Shown piece after piece: positions 1 through 10,864 of a stretch of DNA of 64,000 nt. The stretch lies in the NCBI RefSeq assembly GCF_007676755.1, contig NZ_VEBK01000011.1, forward strand, positions 62,001-126,000, given 5' to 3'. Position 1 is the first letter of the stretch. The number at the start of each line of letters is the position of its first letter. A program made the position numbers and the translations under genes. The notes beneath the pieces were generated by a model that saw only the letters and a program-made list of their open reading frames with translations, made no database searches and had not been told where the DNA came from. This DNA is from Bacillus sp. FJAT-22090. Its GTDB lineage: Bacteria; Bacillota; Bacilli; Bacillales_A; Planococcaceae.

Positions 1-26
1 CGTATCCATAGCTGCTCTTCTTCCAT
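1..26 (-). CDS. 5' end of an unidentified gene, cut by the window edge
   Basis: Only the first eight full codons are present, reading M-E-E-E-Q-L-W-I. The start is supported by a strong SD (AAGGAGG) five bases upstream of the ATG on the minus strand. The product cannot be identified from this fragment. Confidence 0.6.
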
Positions 27-264
27 GTTGACCTCCTTGCCAAAACGATCATGCGCATGTCTCGTTTTTCTCACTCATCTATCATAACGAGTTTACTAAT
101 GAATTAATTTCATTTTAAAAACAATAGTTGCTGTATTACTTTTACCATTAGACAAAAACCTATAATCCATTTTCAAACTCTTGTTTTTGTTTACTTGAAA
201 AGGGAAACCGCAGATAAGTTGAGACTGAGAAACTTTGCATTCTAAATGGCATGATAAAGCAAAT

Positions 265-296
265 AAAAAAGAGCCTGGAGAATATATCCAAACTCT
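265..296 (-). terminator. rho-independent terminator of the DUF2268 lipoprotein gene
   Basis: Read on the minus strand, AGAGTTTGGA pairs with TCCAGGCTCT (ten pairs, two of them G-U) around a seven-base loop, followed by a run of six T. It lies about 90 bases past the stop codon at 388. The rest of bases 27-387 shows nothing else I recognise. Confidence 0.6.
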
Positions 297-387
297 CGTA
301 TTTTTGTTGTCTGTTTTTTTGCTAAAGCCTCGATAGTTTTAATCCATATGTTGAGAATTATCATATCAATGATTTGCCTTCGGATTT

Positions 388-1407
388 TTATTGAAATATT
401 TTATCTTTATATTTACTTTTACTGACTATTTCATCTGCATTCGTTTTTGTCCATTCCAATATTGAACTATCTGGGTTGTTTTCAATGAAGCTTTCATTGA
501 TTTGATAACCTATTTTGTAATTCGACCATCTTGGAATATCTTTAGCTGGATAACCATAAACAAATCGATTGTAAATTTTATAATCAGTAGAATTACCATT
601 TATACGTAATTCTTCTAAAACTCTAGCTGTTATATCCTCTGGTAGAGGTTGTATCCACGGTGGATTTATCTCAGGATAGAGAATAGTAGCAAAAGAATCC
701 GCTTTCCCTTCAGTAAGTATGAAATCTAATACGCTATTTACACTTTGTTCGCCGTTTAAGGTCATATTGACTGTATGGTGATATTCGTGAGCCATGGTAT
801 ATTTAATAACTTCTTTTGAAGCAGTCGGGTCAATCATAAGTAAAACGTTATCACCAAAATAAGCAAAACCGCCCACTCCATTCAGATTATATCTCGTAAA
901 CGAGTTTTCAGGATTAACTGGAAATAGATAAATTGATGTATTTGAACCCGATGATAATAGCTCAGCTGATTCTAATATTGCTTCTTCAATCCATTGATTG
1001 ATTTGCTCTTGTTTTTTAAGTAGCTCATTTGTGTTTTTTTCCAGTTGTTCCACTTGAGAAGTTGGTCTAAGAGGGTCATTCTCCGTTACTCCTAACTCTA
1101 AATAGTGAAGAGAGGATTTATCTTTAAATGGTTCTAAAACATGCTCTGTATAGATAGCTTTTTTATCAAGTTCAGGTTTCTCGCTAATTATCCTTGCGTA
1201 TTCCAACACTTCATCAAAAAATGATATAATCTCAAATTCCTGTCCTTTATATGAAAAATGGTAAGTAGTTTCAATTGGAGTATTGTCATCATCCACTTTT
1301 TCATGTTCCTCTTCCTGTATTTCTTTGTTTTGTTCTTTAACTTCTGTACATCCAGATATAAAAATAACCATTAACAACAAAGTTGAAAAGTTTATCAAAC
1401 CTCTCAT
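388..1407 (-). CDS. DUF2268 (YjaZ-like) putative zinc metalloprotease lipoprotein
   Basis: This 339-residue protein is probably a lipid-anchored extracytoplasmic zinc protease. Residues 1-20 are a lipoprotein signal ending in the lipobox ISGC with Cys20 as lipid site. A charged linker follows, then a DUF2268-type domain with the zinc motif HEYHH at about 207-211 and a later conserved Glu in LTEGKAD. An in-frame ATG four codons earlier is less likely: it overlaps the GGAGGA that is the SD for the ATG at 1407. A second, non-lipoprotein member of the family lies at 4802-5656. The substrate is unknown; the family assignment rests on the HExxH context and the shared C-terminal GYQI motif. Confidence 0.75.
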   Translation of the reverse strand: MRGLINFSTLLLMVIFISGCTEVKEQNKEIQEEEHEKVDDDNTPIETTYHFSYKGQEFEIISFFDEVLEYARIISEKPELDKKAIYTEHVLEPFKDKSSLHYLELGVTENDPLRPTSQVEQLEKNTNELLKKQEQINQWIEEAILESAELLSSGSNTSIYLFPVNPENSFTRYNLNGVGGFAYFGDNVLLMIDPTASKEVIKYTMAHEYHHTVNMTLNGEQSVNSVLDFILTEGKADSFATILYPEINPPWIQPLPEDITARVLEELRINGNSTDYKIYNRFVYGYPAKDIPRWSNYKIGYQINESFIENNPDSSILEWTKTNADEIVSKSKYKDKIFQ

Positions 1408-1509
1408 TAATTCCTCCATGTCCTTTTTTAAGATGCAGAAAAAGTTTTAGTTAAATTTTATCCATCACTGCAATAGTTAACTAAGCTCTATAGTTGATTC
1501 ATTTTAAAG

Positions 1510-2001
1510 CTACGATATCGTAAATGTCTGTATTAAACATGGCTCGTCATCAATCAATTCACGTTTTTCTTCAAATTCAATATGGAGTTGTGCATATACC
1601 TTTTTCCAAAATGACACTGCCGGCAAATTTTCCACAAGCTCAATTACATAATAGGTTCCACGCTTTTCCTCAAATAATGTTTCCAATACTTTACGTCCTA
1701 ATCCTTTACCTTTGTACTTATTCAATATGAACATATCATTTATACTAAAATCGTTTTCTTTTTTTAAAAATGGTCGTTCTAAAAGTAAAAGAAAACCTAT
1801 AATGTCATTACCGCTTTTTATGAAATAAGGAGAAATTCCTTCTGTTTCCCAAAACGAGTCCAAATCATCATAATGGAAAAAACCATTTGGGCCAATGTCT
1901 ATATTTGTAGTGAACTTAGAAAGGTCATGAAGATATAGGGAATATAAGTTCCGGAGTATTGGTGCTTCAGTTTTTATAGCTGCTTGAAGTAAGATTGTCA
2001 A
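1510..2001 (-). CDS. GNAT-family N-acetyltransferase
   Basis: This 163-residue cytoplasmic protein has the GNAT fold. The acetyl-CoA pyrophosphate-binding loop is seen as YKGKGLGRKVL near residue 95, after the strand INDMFIL. The C-terminal NLPAVSFWKK matches the usual motif B. The start is TTG at 2001 with SD AAGGGGA seven bases upstream. The acceptor substrate cannot be told from sequence. It precedes a broken Nudix gene on the same strand, but no clear coupling is seen. Confidence 0.8.
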   Translation of the reverse strand: MTILLQAAIKTEAPILRNLYSLYLHDLSKFTTNIDIGPNGFFHYDDLDSFWETEGISPYFIKSGNDIIGFLLLLERPFLKKENDFSINDMFILNKYKGKGLGRKVLETLFEEKRGTYYVIELVENLPAVSFWKKVYAQLHIEFEEKRELIDDEPCLIQTFTIS

Positions 2002-2063
2002 TTTGGGTTCCCCTTTATGGATATTTGAGAGTACACAACTTTTTCGCGTTTATGAAACAAGCA

Positions 2064-2543
2064 TCAACGACTTACTTGTCCTTCATATGAATAATGCTTG
2101 GACAGGAATTCATCCAAAATAACTCGATGACTTTTAACAATATTCTCTGGTAATTCATCAGGATAAAAAAAATCAAACATAATCGACTCCGATGTATCTA
2201 CGACTAACTCTCCCTCGAACCCCTCTGTGTAATAAGCAACTGTAACAACGTAAAATTCGTCCCCATTTTCTGCCTTAACATAATGCTGTGGTCCCGAGTA
2301 AACATTGATTAGATTCAATTCACCAACCTTTAAGCCAGTCTCTTCTAATATTTCCCTTCTGGCAACGTCTTCAGTGGATTCTCCTAATTCCATTAGTCCT
2401 CCCGTAAGTCCCCATGATCCTTTGGGAAACTTTCGTTGTTATAGTAATAGCCTTCCTATTTCATCCATAATAATCGTAACAGAACCGACGAATATTAAAG
2501 GTCTATGACCAACTATCCTTCTTAAATCTTCTATGTATCCCAT
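2064..2543 (-). pseudogene. Nudix hydrolase with an in-frame stop at codon 35
   Basis: Reading from the ATG at 2543, which has SD GGAG nine bases upstream, gives an ordinary Nudix hydrolase of 159 codons. Codon 35 (2439-2441) is TAA. The flanking residues GRLLL and QRKFPKGSWGL continue in the same frame, so one C-to-T change of a CAA codon would explain it. The Nudix box is intact after the stop: a GG pair, then ELGES, then REILEETGL at about residues 50-73. An internal ATG at 2393 could restart translation, but that product would lack the first strands of the fold and the start of the Nudix box. It is either a recent pseudogene or a sequencing error. Confidence 0.75.
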
Positions 2544-2570
2544 CACTTAAATCTCCTTTAATCTGCACTT

Positions 2571-2726
2571 TTACCTTTTAGCTTTCAATAGTTCCTTTAA
2601 CGTAGAATGTATATTTGTTAGACTAATTAAAATAAGTCCTAACATGATAAAAGTAACAACTTCGCCCGTTATAAAAGAAATAATACCCAATATGACAAAA
2701 TATAAAGTATACAACCAATTATTCAT
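2571..2726 (-). CDS. small two-helix membrane protein
   Basis: The 51-residue product begins MNNWLYTLY and has two hydrophobic stretches (about 4-22 and 24-40) followed by a basic tail ending KAKR. The ATG at 2726 has a GAGAG-type SD. A TTG ten codons upstream has no good SD. It lies 22 bases after the stop of another tiny gene (2749-2892) on the same strand, so the two are probably co-transcribed. I do not recognise the family. Confidence 0.55.
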   Translation of the reverse strand: MNNWLYTLYFVILGIISFITGEVVTFIMLGLILISLTNIHSTLKELLKAKR

Positions 2727-2748
2727 TATAAAACCACTCTCTTTTTTA

Positions 2749-2892
2749 TTAATCAAAGAATCTCCACATTCGGACTATCATTCTTGGAAAGAAAATGATG
2801 ATATTCCAAATCACTTCTGCTATAACTGAATCACGGATTTCTCTCCACATGCTCTTAAAAAATCCATCCTTTTTCTTAAGTCGTTCTTTCAC
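2749..2892 (-). CDS. 47-residue basic amphipathic small protein
   Basis: A short open frame starts at GTG 2892, is bounded upstream by an in-frame TGA, and has a weak SD (AAAGGCG). The product begins with a lysine-rich stretch (KERLKKKDG), then KSMWREIRDSVIAEVIWNI, then a hydrophobic and arginine-rich end (IIFFPRMIVRMWRFFD). The pattern of Trp, Arg and Ile looks like a selected protein rather than chance. It sits directly upstream of the small membrane protein at 2571-2726. Function unknown; membrane association is an inference. Confidence 0.45.
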   Translation of the reverse strand: MKERLKKKDGFFKSMWREIRDSVIAEVIWNIIIFFPRMIVRMWRFFD

Positions 2893-2956
2893 TTTTGTGA
2901 TTCACGCCTTTCACTAAACTGGTCCAAATTACAATACTGATCCAAAGAGAAAGCAT

Positions 2957-3367
2957 TCACCATTCTTCAAAGGTTTTTCGAAAGCCATAAAAGCTCCTAA
3001 ATTTTTGATTTTCATAATAGGAAGAAGACGAACTATTGGCCAATAGCTCCATCCGTGTCTTTGGAAACTGTTTATGTACAAATGTTAATAAGTCTGTTCC
3101 AACGCCAAAACCCCGGTAGGGCTGGGCTATAACTAATTCACAAACAAAGAGGCTAATATGTCCGTCAGTTATCCCTCTAATGTAGCCAACTAAATTGTCA
3201 CCGTCATAAGCCACGAATGCAATATTCGAATTATCCCAGGCACTTTTTGTATCTTCCTTTTTAACAACTAGATTTTTCCACTCTTCTTGGATGTTTAATT
3301 GGTGAATGCCTTCAAAATCATTCTCTGTATATGCTCGAAAATCGATTCTTGCTTTTTGATCTTTCAT
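2957..3367 (-). CDS. GNAT-family N-acetyltransferase
   Basis: This 136-residue GNAT domain protein carries the acetyl-CoA loop QPYRGFGVGTDLL at about residues 82-94 and a C-terminal YYENQKFRSFYGF that matches GNAT motif B. It overlaps the upstream acetyltransferase gene by four bases, so translation is likely coupled. The substrate is unknown. Confidence 0.8.
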   Translation of the reverse strand: MKDQKARIDFRAYTENDFEGIHQLNIQEEWKNLVVKKEDTKSAWDNSNIAFVAYDGDNLVGYIRGITDGHISLFVCELVIAQPYRGFGVGTDLLTFVHKQFPKTRMELLANSSSSSYYENQKFRSFYGFRKTFEEW

Positions 3368-3912
3368 ATTAACCCCCTATTAAGTACCTTTTGCCATTCT
3401 TCTTCTAAAATACTGTACAAAAAAGAATCTCTCCAACCATCTTTTAGCAGTAAATCTTCTCTCATTCTTCCTTCCTTTATCATCCCGATTTTTTCTAAAA
3501 CCTTAGATGAGGCAATATTTCTAGGATCGCATGTAGCAAAAATACGATGGAGCTTGAGCTGGGTGAACCCGAATTTGATCAATTGCCCAGCCACTTCTGT
3601 AGCTATTCCTTTTCCCCAAAAGCTAGGATTGATAATATATCCAATCTCGCCGCTCCTATTTTGACTATCTCGGATATTAAATTCCCCCGCCCCAATCATT
3701 TTTCCCGATTCCTTATCAACGATAGAATATACAAATCTCGTTCGTTCTGTACTTTTTGTATCTTTCATAACTTGTTTCACGAAGTCCTTTGATTCCTGCT
3801 CATTATTTGGACCCCATGGTTGGTATTGACAGACTATTTCCTTCGAAGCATACTCATGAACATCTATCCAATCCTTTTCTTCCATCTCGCGTAAAAAAAC
3901 TTGGTTATTCAT
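3364..3912 (-). CDS. RimJ/RimL-type GNAT acetyltransferase
   Basis: The product (about 182 residues) resembles the RimJ/RimL branch of GNAT enzymes, which acetylate protein N-termini or small amines. It shows EIGYIINPSFWGKGIATEV around residue 95 and then the characteristic ATCDPRNIASSKVLEKIGM. The ATG at 3912 has GGAAAG seven bases upstream and puts the start at MNNQVFLREM. An ATG five codons earlier (3927) is possible but its SD is too distant. It overlaps the next acetyltransferase gene by four bases. Confidence 0.8.
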   Translation of the reverse strand: MNNQVFLREMEEKDWIDVHEYASKEIVCQYQPWGPNNEQESKDFVKQVMKDTKSTERTRFVYSIVDKESGKMIGAGEFNIRDSQNRSGEIGYIINPSFWGKGIATEVAGQLIKFGFTQLKLHRIFATCDPRNIASSKVLEKIGMIKEGRMREDLLLKDGWRDSFLYSILEEEWQKVLNRGLI

Positions 3913-4113
3913 TAAGTTACTTTCCATTTTAAAATTTCACATCCTCTTAAACTTTCATCCTATACCTAATCTATTCTCCAAAACCAGTAGTTTTTCCTTT
4001 AATATTCCAATAATAAAACAAGCATCGAATTAGCGTTTGTTAATAGGAATATCCAATTGTGAAGCAAATGACAAGCATACTATATGAATAGTACAAAGAG
4101 GAGGGGAAATACA

Positions 4114-4821
4114 GTGTCTCATACTTACTTAGATTTACTAGCTTATTTTGGAATTGGCGGTGCACATCCAGGAGGATTCACTTTAACCAAATCTCTATTT
4201 GAAAATCTACCTATTCTACCTACTGAATCTGTTCTAGATATTGGCTGTGGAACTGGACAGACAGCCGCTTTCTTAGCAAAAAGATTTGATTGTCAGGTAA
4301 TCGCAGTCGACAATCATCCTGTCATGGTAGAAAAAGCAAAAGAACGAATGAAAAGTTTTCAATGCGATGTAAGTGTGATGAAGGGGGACGTACAAAACCT
4401 AGAACTAGCGGATGATTCCGTCGACTTAGTCATTTCAGAATCTGTTCTTATTTTTACGGACATTACCAAAGCGTTGACTGAGCTTGCTAGAGTGTTAAAA
4501 AATGAGGGAAGTATGATTATAATTGAAATGACAGCCAATCAATACATTTCAGAAGAATTACAAAAAAAGGCATGTAGACTATATGGTATTCGTGAAATCT
4601 TAACTGCCGAGGAGTGGAAAGTAAGGCTACTACAAGCTGGATTTGAGAAAATCGATATAATAAATACCCCGTCAGAACTCACGCCTAGTGATATTGATGA
4701 TTACAATCCATCTGAACATATAAATGAGGATTACTTTGATCTATGGGAACAACATAATGAATTCATTCATCAAAGCAATCCATACATCAGTTATCGAGTA
4801 TTCAAATGTCGCCTTGGTTAA
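4114..4821 (+). CDS. class I SAM-dependent methyltransferase
   Basis: The 235-residue product has the SAM-binding motif VLDIGCGTGQT at about residues 40-50, an acidic residue after the second strand (VIAVDNHP), and motif LVISESVLIF, as in class I methyltransferases. I chose the GTG at 4114 because a strong SD (GAGGAGGGG) lies seven bases upstream. The in-frame ATG at 4084 would put that SD inside the gene. The 3' end overlaps the convergent DUF2268 gene by 20 bases. The methyl acceptor is unknown. Confidence 0.8.
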   Translation: MSHTYLDLLAYFGIGGAHPGGFTLTKSLFENLPILPTESVLDIGCGTGQTAAFLAKRFDCQVIAVDNHPVMVEKAKERMKSFQCDVSVMKGDVQNLELADDSVDLVISESVLIFTDITKALTELARVLKNEGSMIIIEMTANQYISEELQKKACRLYGIREILTAEEWKVRLLQAGFEKIDIINTPSELTPSDIDDYNPSEHINEDYFDLWEQHNEFIHQSNPYISYRVFKCRLG

Positions 4822-5656
4822 TTGGATAGTTAGAACCTTTTATTATTTCGTTACAGGATTTAGTATATAATTCACCATTTTTAAATGGTCCATGTTTTTC
4901 TTGAAAAGTGTGAACGATTTGATAGCCTATATGATAACCAATCCATTTTGGGAGCCTTCCACTACCCTGACCATAAAGAAAAGGCTGATGATGTTTAACA
5001 CCTTTAACATCTAATGAAGGTAAAAAGTACTTTTTCCATATTTCCATAGATTCTTCTAAAGGATAGAGATCTACCCATGGTGCCAACCATTTTTCCCCGT
5101 ACAATTCTTTGACAGCGTACTCTCCAAGTCCTTCAATAATCAACGAATCCCTTAACGGAATTTTATCTGGAGAAAGATTTAAATGAGCTAGTCGACAGAC
5201 ATGATTATACTCATGCGCAAGTAATGCCTTTATTTCTTCTAAAGGAAGACCAGCAGTTAGAAATAGAAATATAGCACCTTTGTAAGCTACACCATTTTTT
5301 GGGGGTAATCCCTTTTTCGGTTTCGCATTCGCATTTTTTATCGGGAAAATATAGATAGAAACCTTTGGACCACTCCACATTTTTCTTAATAGTTTATATT
5401 CTTGTTTTACAATTTGCCATACGTCCTGTTCTTCCAAACGTTTGACAATCTTATTTATACTCCGCCATTCATTCGCCTGAAATAACCCATTCCTTAAAAG
5501 TTCATAATGCACCACTTCTACATTTACTTGCGGGAAAAACTTCATCAGAGGTTCACAAATTATTTCAGATTGCTTGTAATTGGCTTCTCTTCCTGACTTT
5601 TCTTCACATAGTTTAACAAATTTATTTAGCCAATTCTGAGTTTGAATTACCGGCAA
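4802..5656 (-). CDS. DUF2268 (YjaZ-like) putative zinc-dependent protease
   Basis: This 284-residue protein has the zinc motif HEYNH at about 148-152, a downstream conserved EGLGEY, and a C-terminal YHIGYQIVHTF. It is the paralogue of the lipoprotein at 388-1407 but has no signal peptide, so it is expected in the cytoplasm, as for B. subtilis YjaZ. The preferred start is TTG at 5656, which has AAAGGATGAG as SD. The ATG three codons upstream lies within that SD. It is convergent with, and overlaps, the methyltransferase gene. The substrate is unknown. Confidence 0.75.
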   Translation of the reverse strand: MPVIQTQNWLNKFVKLCEEKSGREANYKQSEIICEPLMKFFPQVNVEVVHYELLRNGLFQANEWRSINKIVKRLEEQDVWQIVKQEYKLLRKMWSGPKVSIYIFPIKNANAKPKKGLPPKNGVAYKGAIFLFLTAGLPLEEIKALLAHEYNHVCRLAHLNLSPDKIPLRDSLIIEGLGEYAVKELYGEKWLAPWVDLYPLEESMEIWKKYFLPSLDVKGVKHHQPFLYGQGSGRLPKWIGYHIGYQIVHTFQEKHGPFKNGELYTKSCNEIIKGSNYPINQGDI

Positions 5657-5771
5657 GCATCTCATCCTTTTTTATAATTATTCGCTAGACGATTGTCTAT
5701 TACGTAACATTATCAATAGCATATGTTAATAGGACATACTTGTATGTAAAAATTTTGAAAGGGGGATAAAC

Positions 5772-6014
5772 ATGCAAGGTGATATATACGGCCTTTGTTG
5801 CAGATACCAAGGACAACGTGTAAGAATTACTTGTCGAGATGGTAGTGTTCATACAGGAGAAATTACTAGAATCAATAGAAGAACAGTTTGGATTAGACCT
5901 GATCGTGACTTTGGTGGATATGGTCTAGGATTTTTTGGAGGAGAGGACTTTGGATACGGTATAGCTATTGGAGCTATTGCTGGTATTATCTTGGCTTCCG
6001 CATTTTTTTGGTAA
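5772..6014 (+). CDS. small Sm-like protein with a C-terminal membrane helix
   Basis: The 80-residue product has an N-terminal beta-rich stretch (RVRITCRDGSVHTGEITRI, about 16-34) that resembles an Sm/LSm-like barrel. A Gly/Asp/Phe-rich linker follows (about 45-60), then a C-terminal hydrophobic helix (about 62-79). The ATG has SD GAAAGGGGG. Proteins of this shape occur in Bacillales but I cannot give a name or a role. A terminator follows directly, so it is monocistronic. Confidence 0.65.
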   Translation: MQGDIYGLCCRYQGQRVRITCRDGSVHTGEITRINRRTVWIRPDRDFGGYGLGFFGGEDFGYGIAIGAIAGIILASAFFW

Positions 6015-6047
6015 AATAAATTTATCCATAATAATTTATAAATAGAG

Positions 6048-6084
6048 AAGGGAATTGGCCATTCACGTTATCCATTCCCTTTTT
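6048..6084 (+). terminator. rho-independent terminator
   Basis: AAGGGAATTGG pairs with CCATTCCCTTT with one bulged base, followed by a T-rich run. It ends the Sm-like gene. Confidence 0.65.
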
Positions 6085-6212
6085 CTTCGTTCCTACTTTT
6101 AAATTATCAAGTCCTATACTTATATAAATATGCTAGAATCAAGTTTAGAATAATATGTATAATGAAATTTCAGCATACATAAAATCAATTACTTAGAAAG
6201 GAGAACTACATA

Positions 6213-7520
6213 ATGTCGTTTAAAGATTCCGAGTCAACAGCTGTAGAAAGTCATCCTTCTTGGATACAAGCTTATATTGACTCGCCAGAAAAACAAAGAC
6301 TGCTATACAGACGAACATTGATCATTGTTGTCCTTTCACAAATATTCGGGGGTGCAGGACTTGCTGCGGGAGTAACCGTGGGTGCACTTTTAGCTCAGGA
6401 CATGTTAGGTACTGACAGTTTTGCAGGAATTCCAGTTGCCTTGATCACTTTAGGATCTGCTGTGGCTGCGCTGTTAGTGGGACGGCTATCCCAGCGTTTC
6501 GGACGTCGTTTTGGACTAGCAACAGGATTCTTGACTGGCGGGATTGGTGCTATAGGTGTAATCATATCCGCTACTACGAATAATATCTTTCTTCTTTTCG
6601 CTTCTTTATTAATCTATGGTGCTGGTACTGCCACGAATTTACAAGCGAGATATGCAGGTACGGATCTAGCTATGCCGACACAACGTGCAACCGCTATCAG
6701 TATTGCAATGGTTTCCACCACTTTTGGAGCTGTGGCAGGACCGAATTTAGTAGAAGTCATGGGGAAATTCGCAGCAACAATAGGTGTTCCTACATTAGCA
6801 GGCCCGTTTATTCTTTCTGCAGCAGCTTTCATACTTGCTGGTTTAGTACTTCTTATTTTACTTCGCCCAGATCCTTTTACTGTAGCGAAAGCGATTGCTG
6901 AAGTAAAAGAAGCAAACAATAGGAAACATATAGATACGAGTGTTAATTTAGAAGAAAACAACAAACCGTTAATCGTCGTTGGGGCTACAGTTATGGTCTT
7001 AACACAAATTGTCATGGTTGCAATTATGACAATGACACCAATACATATGGGGCATCACGGACATAGTTTAAGAGAGGTAGGATTGGTGATTGGTTTCCAT
7101 ATTGGCGGGATGTATTTGCCATCTCTTGTAACCGGCATACTCGTCGATAAGATTGGGCGCACTGCAATGGCAATCGCTGCCGGTGCAACTCTACTTCTCG
7201 CTGGTTTTCTAGCTGCTTTTGCTCCCGTCGATTCGATGCCAATTCTAATCATTGCACTTACGTTGCTGGGAGTTGGTTGGAATTTTGGTTTGATTAGTGG
7301 TACGACACTAATCGTAGACGCTACCAACCCATCTACTCGTGCAAAAACACAGGGATCTGTGGATGTTTTGATCGCTTTAGTTGGAGCTTCTGGTGGAGCG
7401 CTATCTGGCATGGTGCTCGCTCATTCTAGTTATACAACACTATCACTTATTGGGGGAATTCTTTCCCTATTGCTTATTCCAGTAGTTGTTTGGTCTCGTA
7501 GCAAACAAAAAAATGCTTGA
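6213..7520 (+). CDS. MFS transporter
   Basis: This 435-residue protein has about twelve hydrophobic segments. The MFS loop 2-3 signature is seen as GRLSQRFGRRFG near residue 90, and a similar VDKIGR lies after the central loop (about residues 225-250). It is probably a drug or small-molecule exporter in the cell membrane; the substrate cannot be told. The ATG has SD AAAGGAG at good spacing. It converges on the mccB gene and shares a bidirectional terminator with it. Confidence 0.85.
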   Translation: MSFKDSESTAVESHPSWIQAYIDSPEKQRLLYRRTLIIVVLSQIFGGAGLAAGVTVGALLAQDMLGTDSFAGIPVALITLGSAVAALLVGRLSQRFGRRFGLATGFLTGGIGAIGVIISATTNNIFLLFASLLIYGAGTATNLQARYAGTDLAMPTQRATAISIAMVSTTFGAVAGPNLVEVMGKFAATIGVPTLAGPFILSAAAFILAGLVLLILLRPDPFTVAKAIAEVKEANNRKHIDTSVNLEENNKPLIVVGATVMVLTQIVMVAIMTMTPIHMGHHGHSLREVGLVIGFHIGGMYLPSLVTGILVDKIGRTAMAIAAGATLLLAGFLAAFAPVDSMPILIIALTLLGVGWNFGLISGTTLIVDATNPSTRAKTQGSVDVLIALVGASGGALSGMVLAHSSYTTLSLIGGILSLLLIPVVVWSRSKQKNA

Positions 7521-7531
7521 ATTTATAAAAT

Positions 7532-7573
7532 GGGTAACAGGTTAACACGAAACTATGTGATAACCTGTTACCC
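7532..7573. terminator. bidirectional terminator
   Basis: A perfect 13-bp inverted repeat, GGGTAACAGGTTA (7532-7544) and its complement (7561-7573), encloses a 16-base loop between the convergent MFS and mccB genes. Confidence 0.75.
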
Positions 7574-7577
7574 TTAT

Positions 7578-9645
<2,068 letters not shown>

Positions 9646-9646
<1 letters not shown>

Positions 9647-10116
9647 TACGCTTCCTCTTTGTAAATTTGGCGCCACTCATCTTTTTTCGCTAGCATTTCA
9701 GCGGCAATTTCCTTAGCGCCTTCCAGGCTATGGCTCGCTGCCCATCCACATTGCACTTCATTGCAGGCAGGGACTTCTGTTGCTTTTAATACATCATTCA
9801 AAGTCTGTTCTAAAACCTCTAAAATTTCATCATAGTTATCGTGATTGATAACAGACAAATAAAATCCTGTTTGACATCCCATTGGACTAAGATCAACTAC
9901 TTGATCCGAATGATTACGTATATTTTCTGCCATTAAATGCTCTAATGAATGCAAGCCTGGCATTTCCATATGCTCTTTGTTTGGCTGTTTAAACCGAATA
10001 TCATATTTATATATTTCATCGCCATTTTTGCCTTGTTTTGTTCCTGCTAATCGGACAAATGGTGCTGCAACCTTTGTATGATCTAAGTTAAAACTTTCTA
10101 CATTCATTTTTTTCAT
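9646..10116 (-). CDS. luxS: S-ribosylhomocysteine lyase (LuxS)
   Basis: LuxS splits S-ribosylhomocysteine into homocysteine and the precursor of autoinducer-2. The 156-residue protein shows the zinc ligands HSLEH (56-60) and Cys123, and the catalytic Cys81 in PMGCQTGFY. The ATG at 10116 has SD AAGGAG. It sits between yrrT and mccA, where B. subtilis has mtnN, so homocysteine made here can be fed directly to MccA. Confidence 0.95.
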
Positions 10117-10128
10117 TTTTATCGCTCC

Positions 10129-10770
10129 TTATTTTTTAATTGCATCCATTAACCAGACAAAATCATTCATTCTTGTAAAATTGATCTCAAACCCAGCTTC
10201 CTCAAACAAATTTGATAGGATTGGAATCGTCGTATAGTATTCTCTTTCTAAATCGTCAGCTACATGATGAAACCCACGTTTTCTTTCTTTCCTAATTTGC
10301 GCTTGTTTTGCATCTTCTGTCGTAAATGCAGTATCTGCAAAAACCACTTTCCCGTTTGACGGTAGAAGCTCTGCATATTTGTTTAAGGCTATTCCTTTTT
10401 CCACATCAGTTAAATGATGAAAGACATATGTGCTTACAAATGCATCGATATGCTCTGCACCTGCCTCAAATTGAATTAGATCTCCATCCATTACGTCTAT
10501 AGAAGGAAAACGTTTTGCAGTTGCTTGACGCATCTTTGTATTAGGTTCGATACCAATTACTGAAAAACCTGCCTCTATAAGTTTTAGCGTTAAATTGCCC
10601 GTACCTGTACCAAATTCAACAACAGTTCCAGAAACACGTTTTGCAACTTCATTTAAAATATTGTCATATCCTATAAAAACATCTCGGTACTCCGGGTCTT
10701 CACCTGATACAGATGCCTCATACGATTCTTCTGCCCACTCATCGAAAATATCTACAAATTCTCTACCCAT
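10129..10770 (-). CDS. yrrT: YrrT-type class I methyltransferase
   Basis: The 213-residue protein has the SAM motif VVEFGTGTGNLTLKL at about residues 50-64 and matches YrrT, the first gene of the B. subtilis methionine-to-cysteine operon. As a SAM-dependent methyltransferase it would yield S-adenosylhomocysteine, the upstream substrate of this pathway. Its acceptor is not known. SD AAAAAGGGG precedes the ATG. A sigma-A type promoter and a palindrome lie just upstream. Confidence 0.85.
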   Translation of the reverse strand: MGREFVDIFDEWAEESYEASVSGEDPEYRDVFIGYDNILNEVAKRVSGTVVEFGTGTGNLTLKLIEAGFSVIGIEPNTKMRQATAKRFPSIDVMDGDLIQFEAGAEHIDAFVSTYVFHHLTDVEKGIALNKYAELLPSNGKVVFADTAFTTEDAKQAQIRKERKRGFHHVADDLEREYYTTIPILSNLFEEAGFEINFTRMNDFVWLMDAIKK

Positions 10771-10796
10771 TTACTAACCCCTTTTTAAAGTACATT

Positions 10797-10864
10797 ATTC
10801 CAAGTGGAATGCTTTGTTTTAGGCGTAATATAAATAGTTATAACATAATGAAGTTATTTGTCAA
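10797..10864 (-). promoter_or_regulatory. promoter and candidate CymR operator of yrrT-luxS-mccAB
   Basis: On the minus strand, TTGACA (10859-10864) and TATAAC (10837-10842) are spaced by 16 bases. Downstream lies the palindrome ATTCCAAGTGGAAT (10797-10810), with perfect ATTCCA/TGGAAT arms. B. subtilis CymR controls this operon and its sites contain a GGAAT half, so CymR is the likely regulator. That is inference; only the promoter-like hexamers and the palindrome are seen. Confidence 0.6.

Noticed and set aside
6614-7411. Long minus-strand frames inside the MFS gene
   Set aside because: They are antisense to a complete, well-supported transporter gene and show no SD or family motif.
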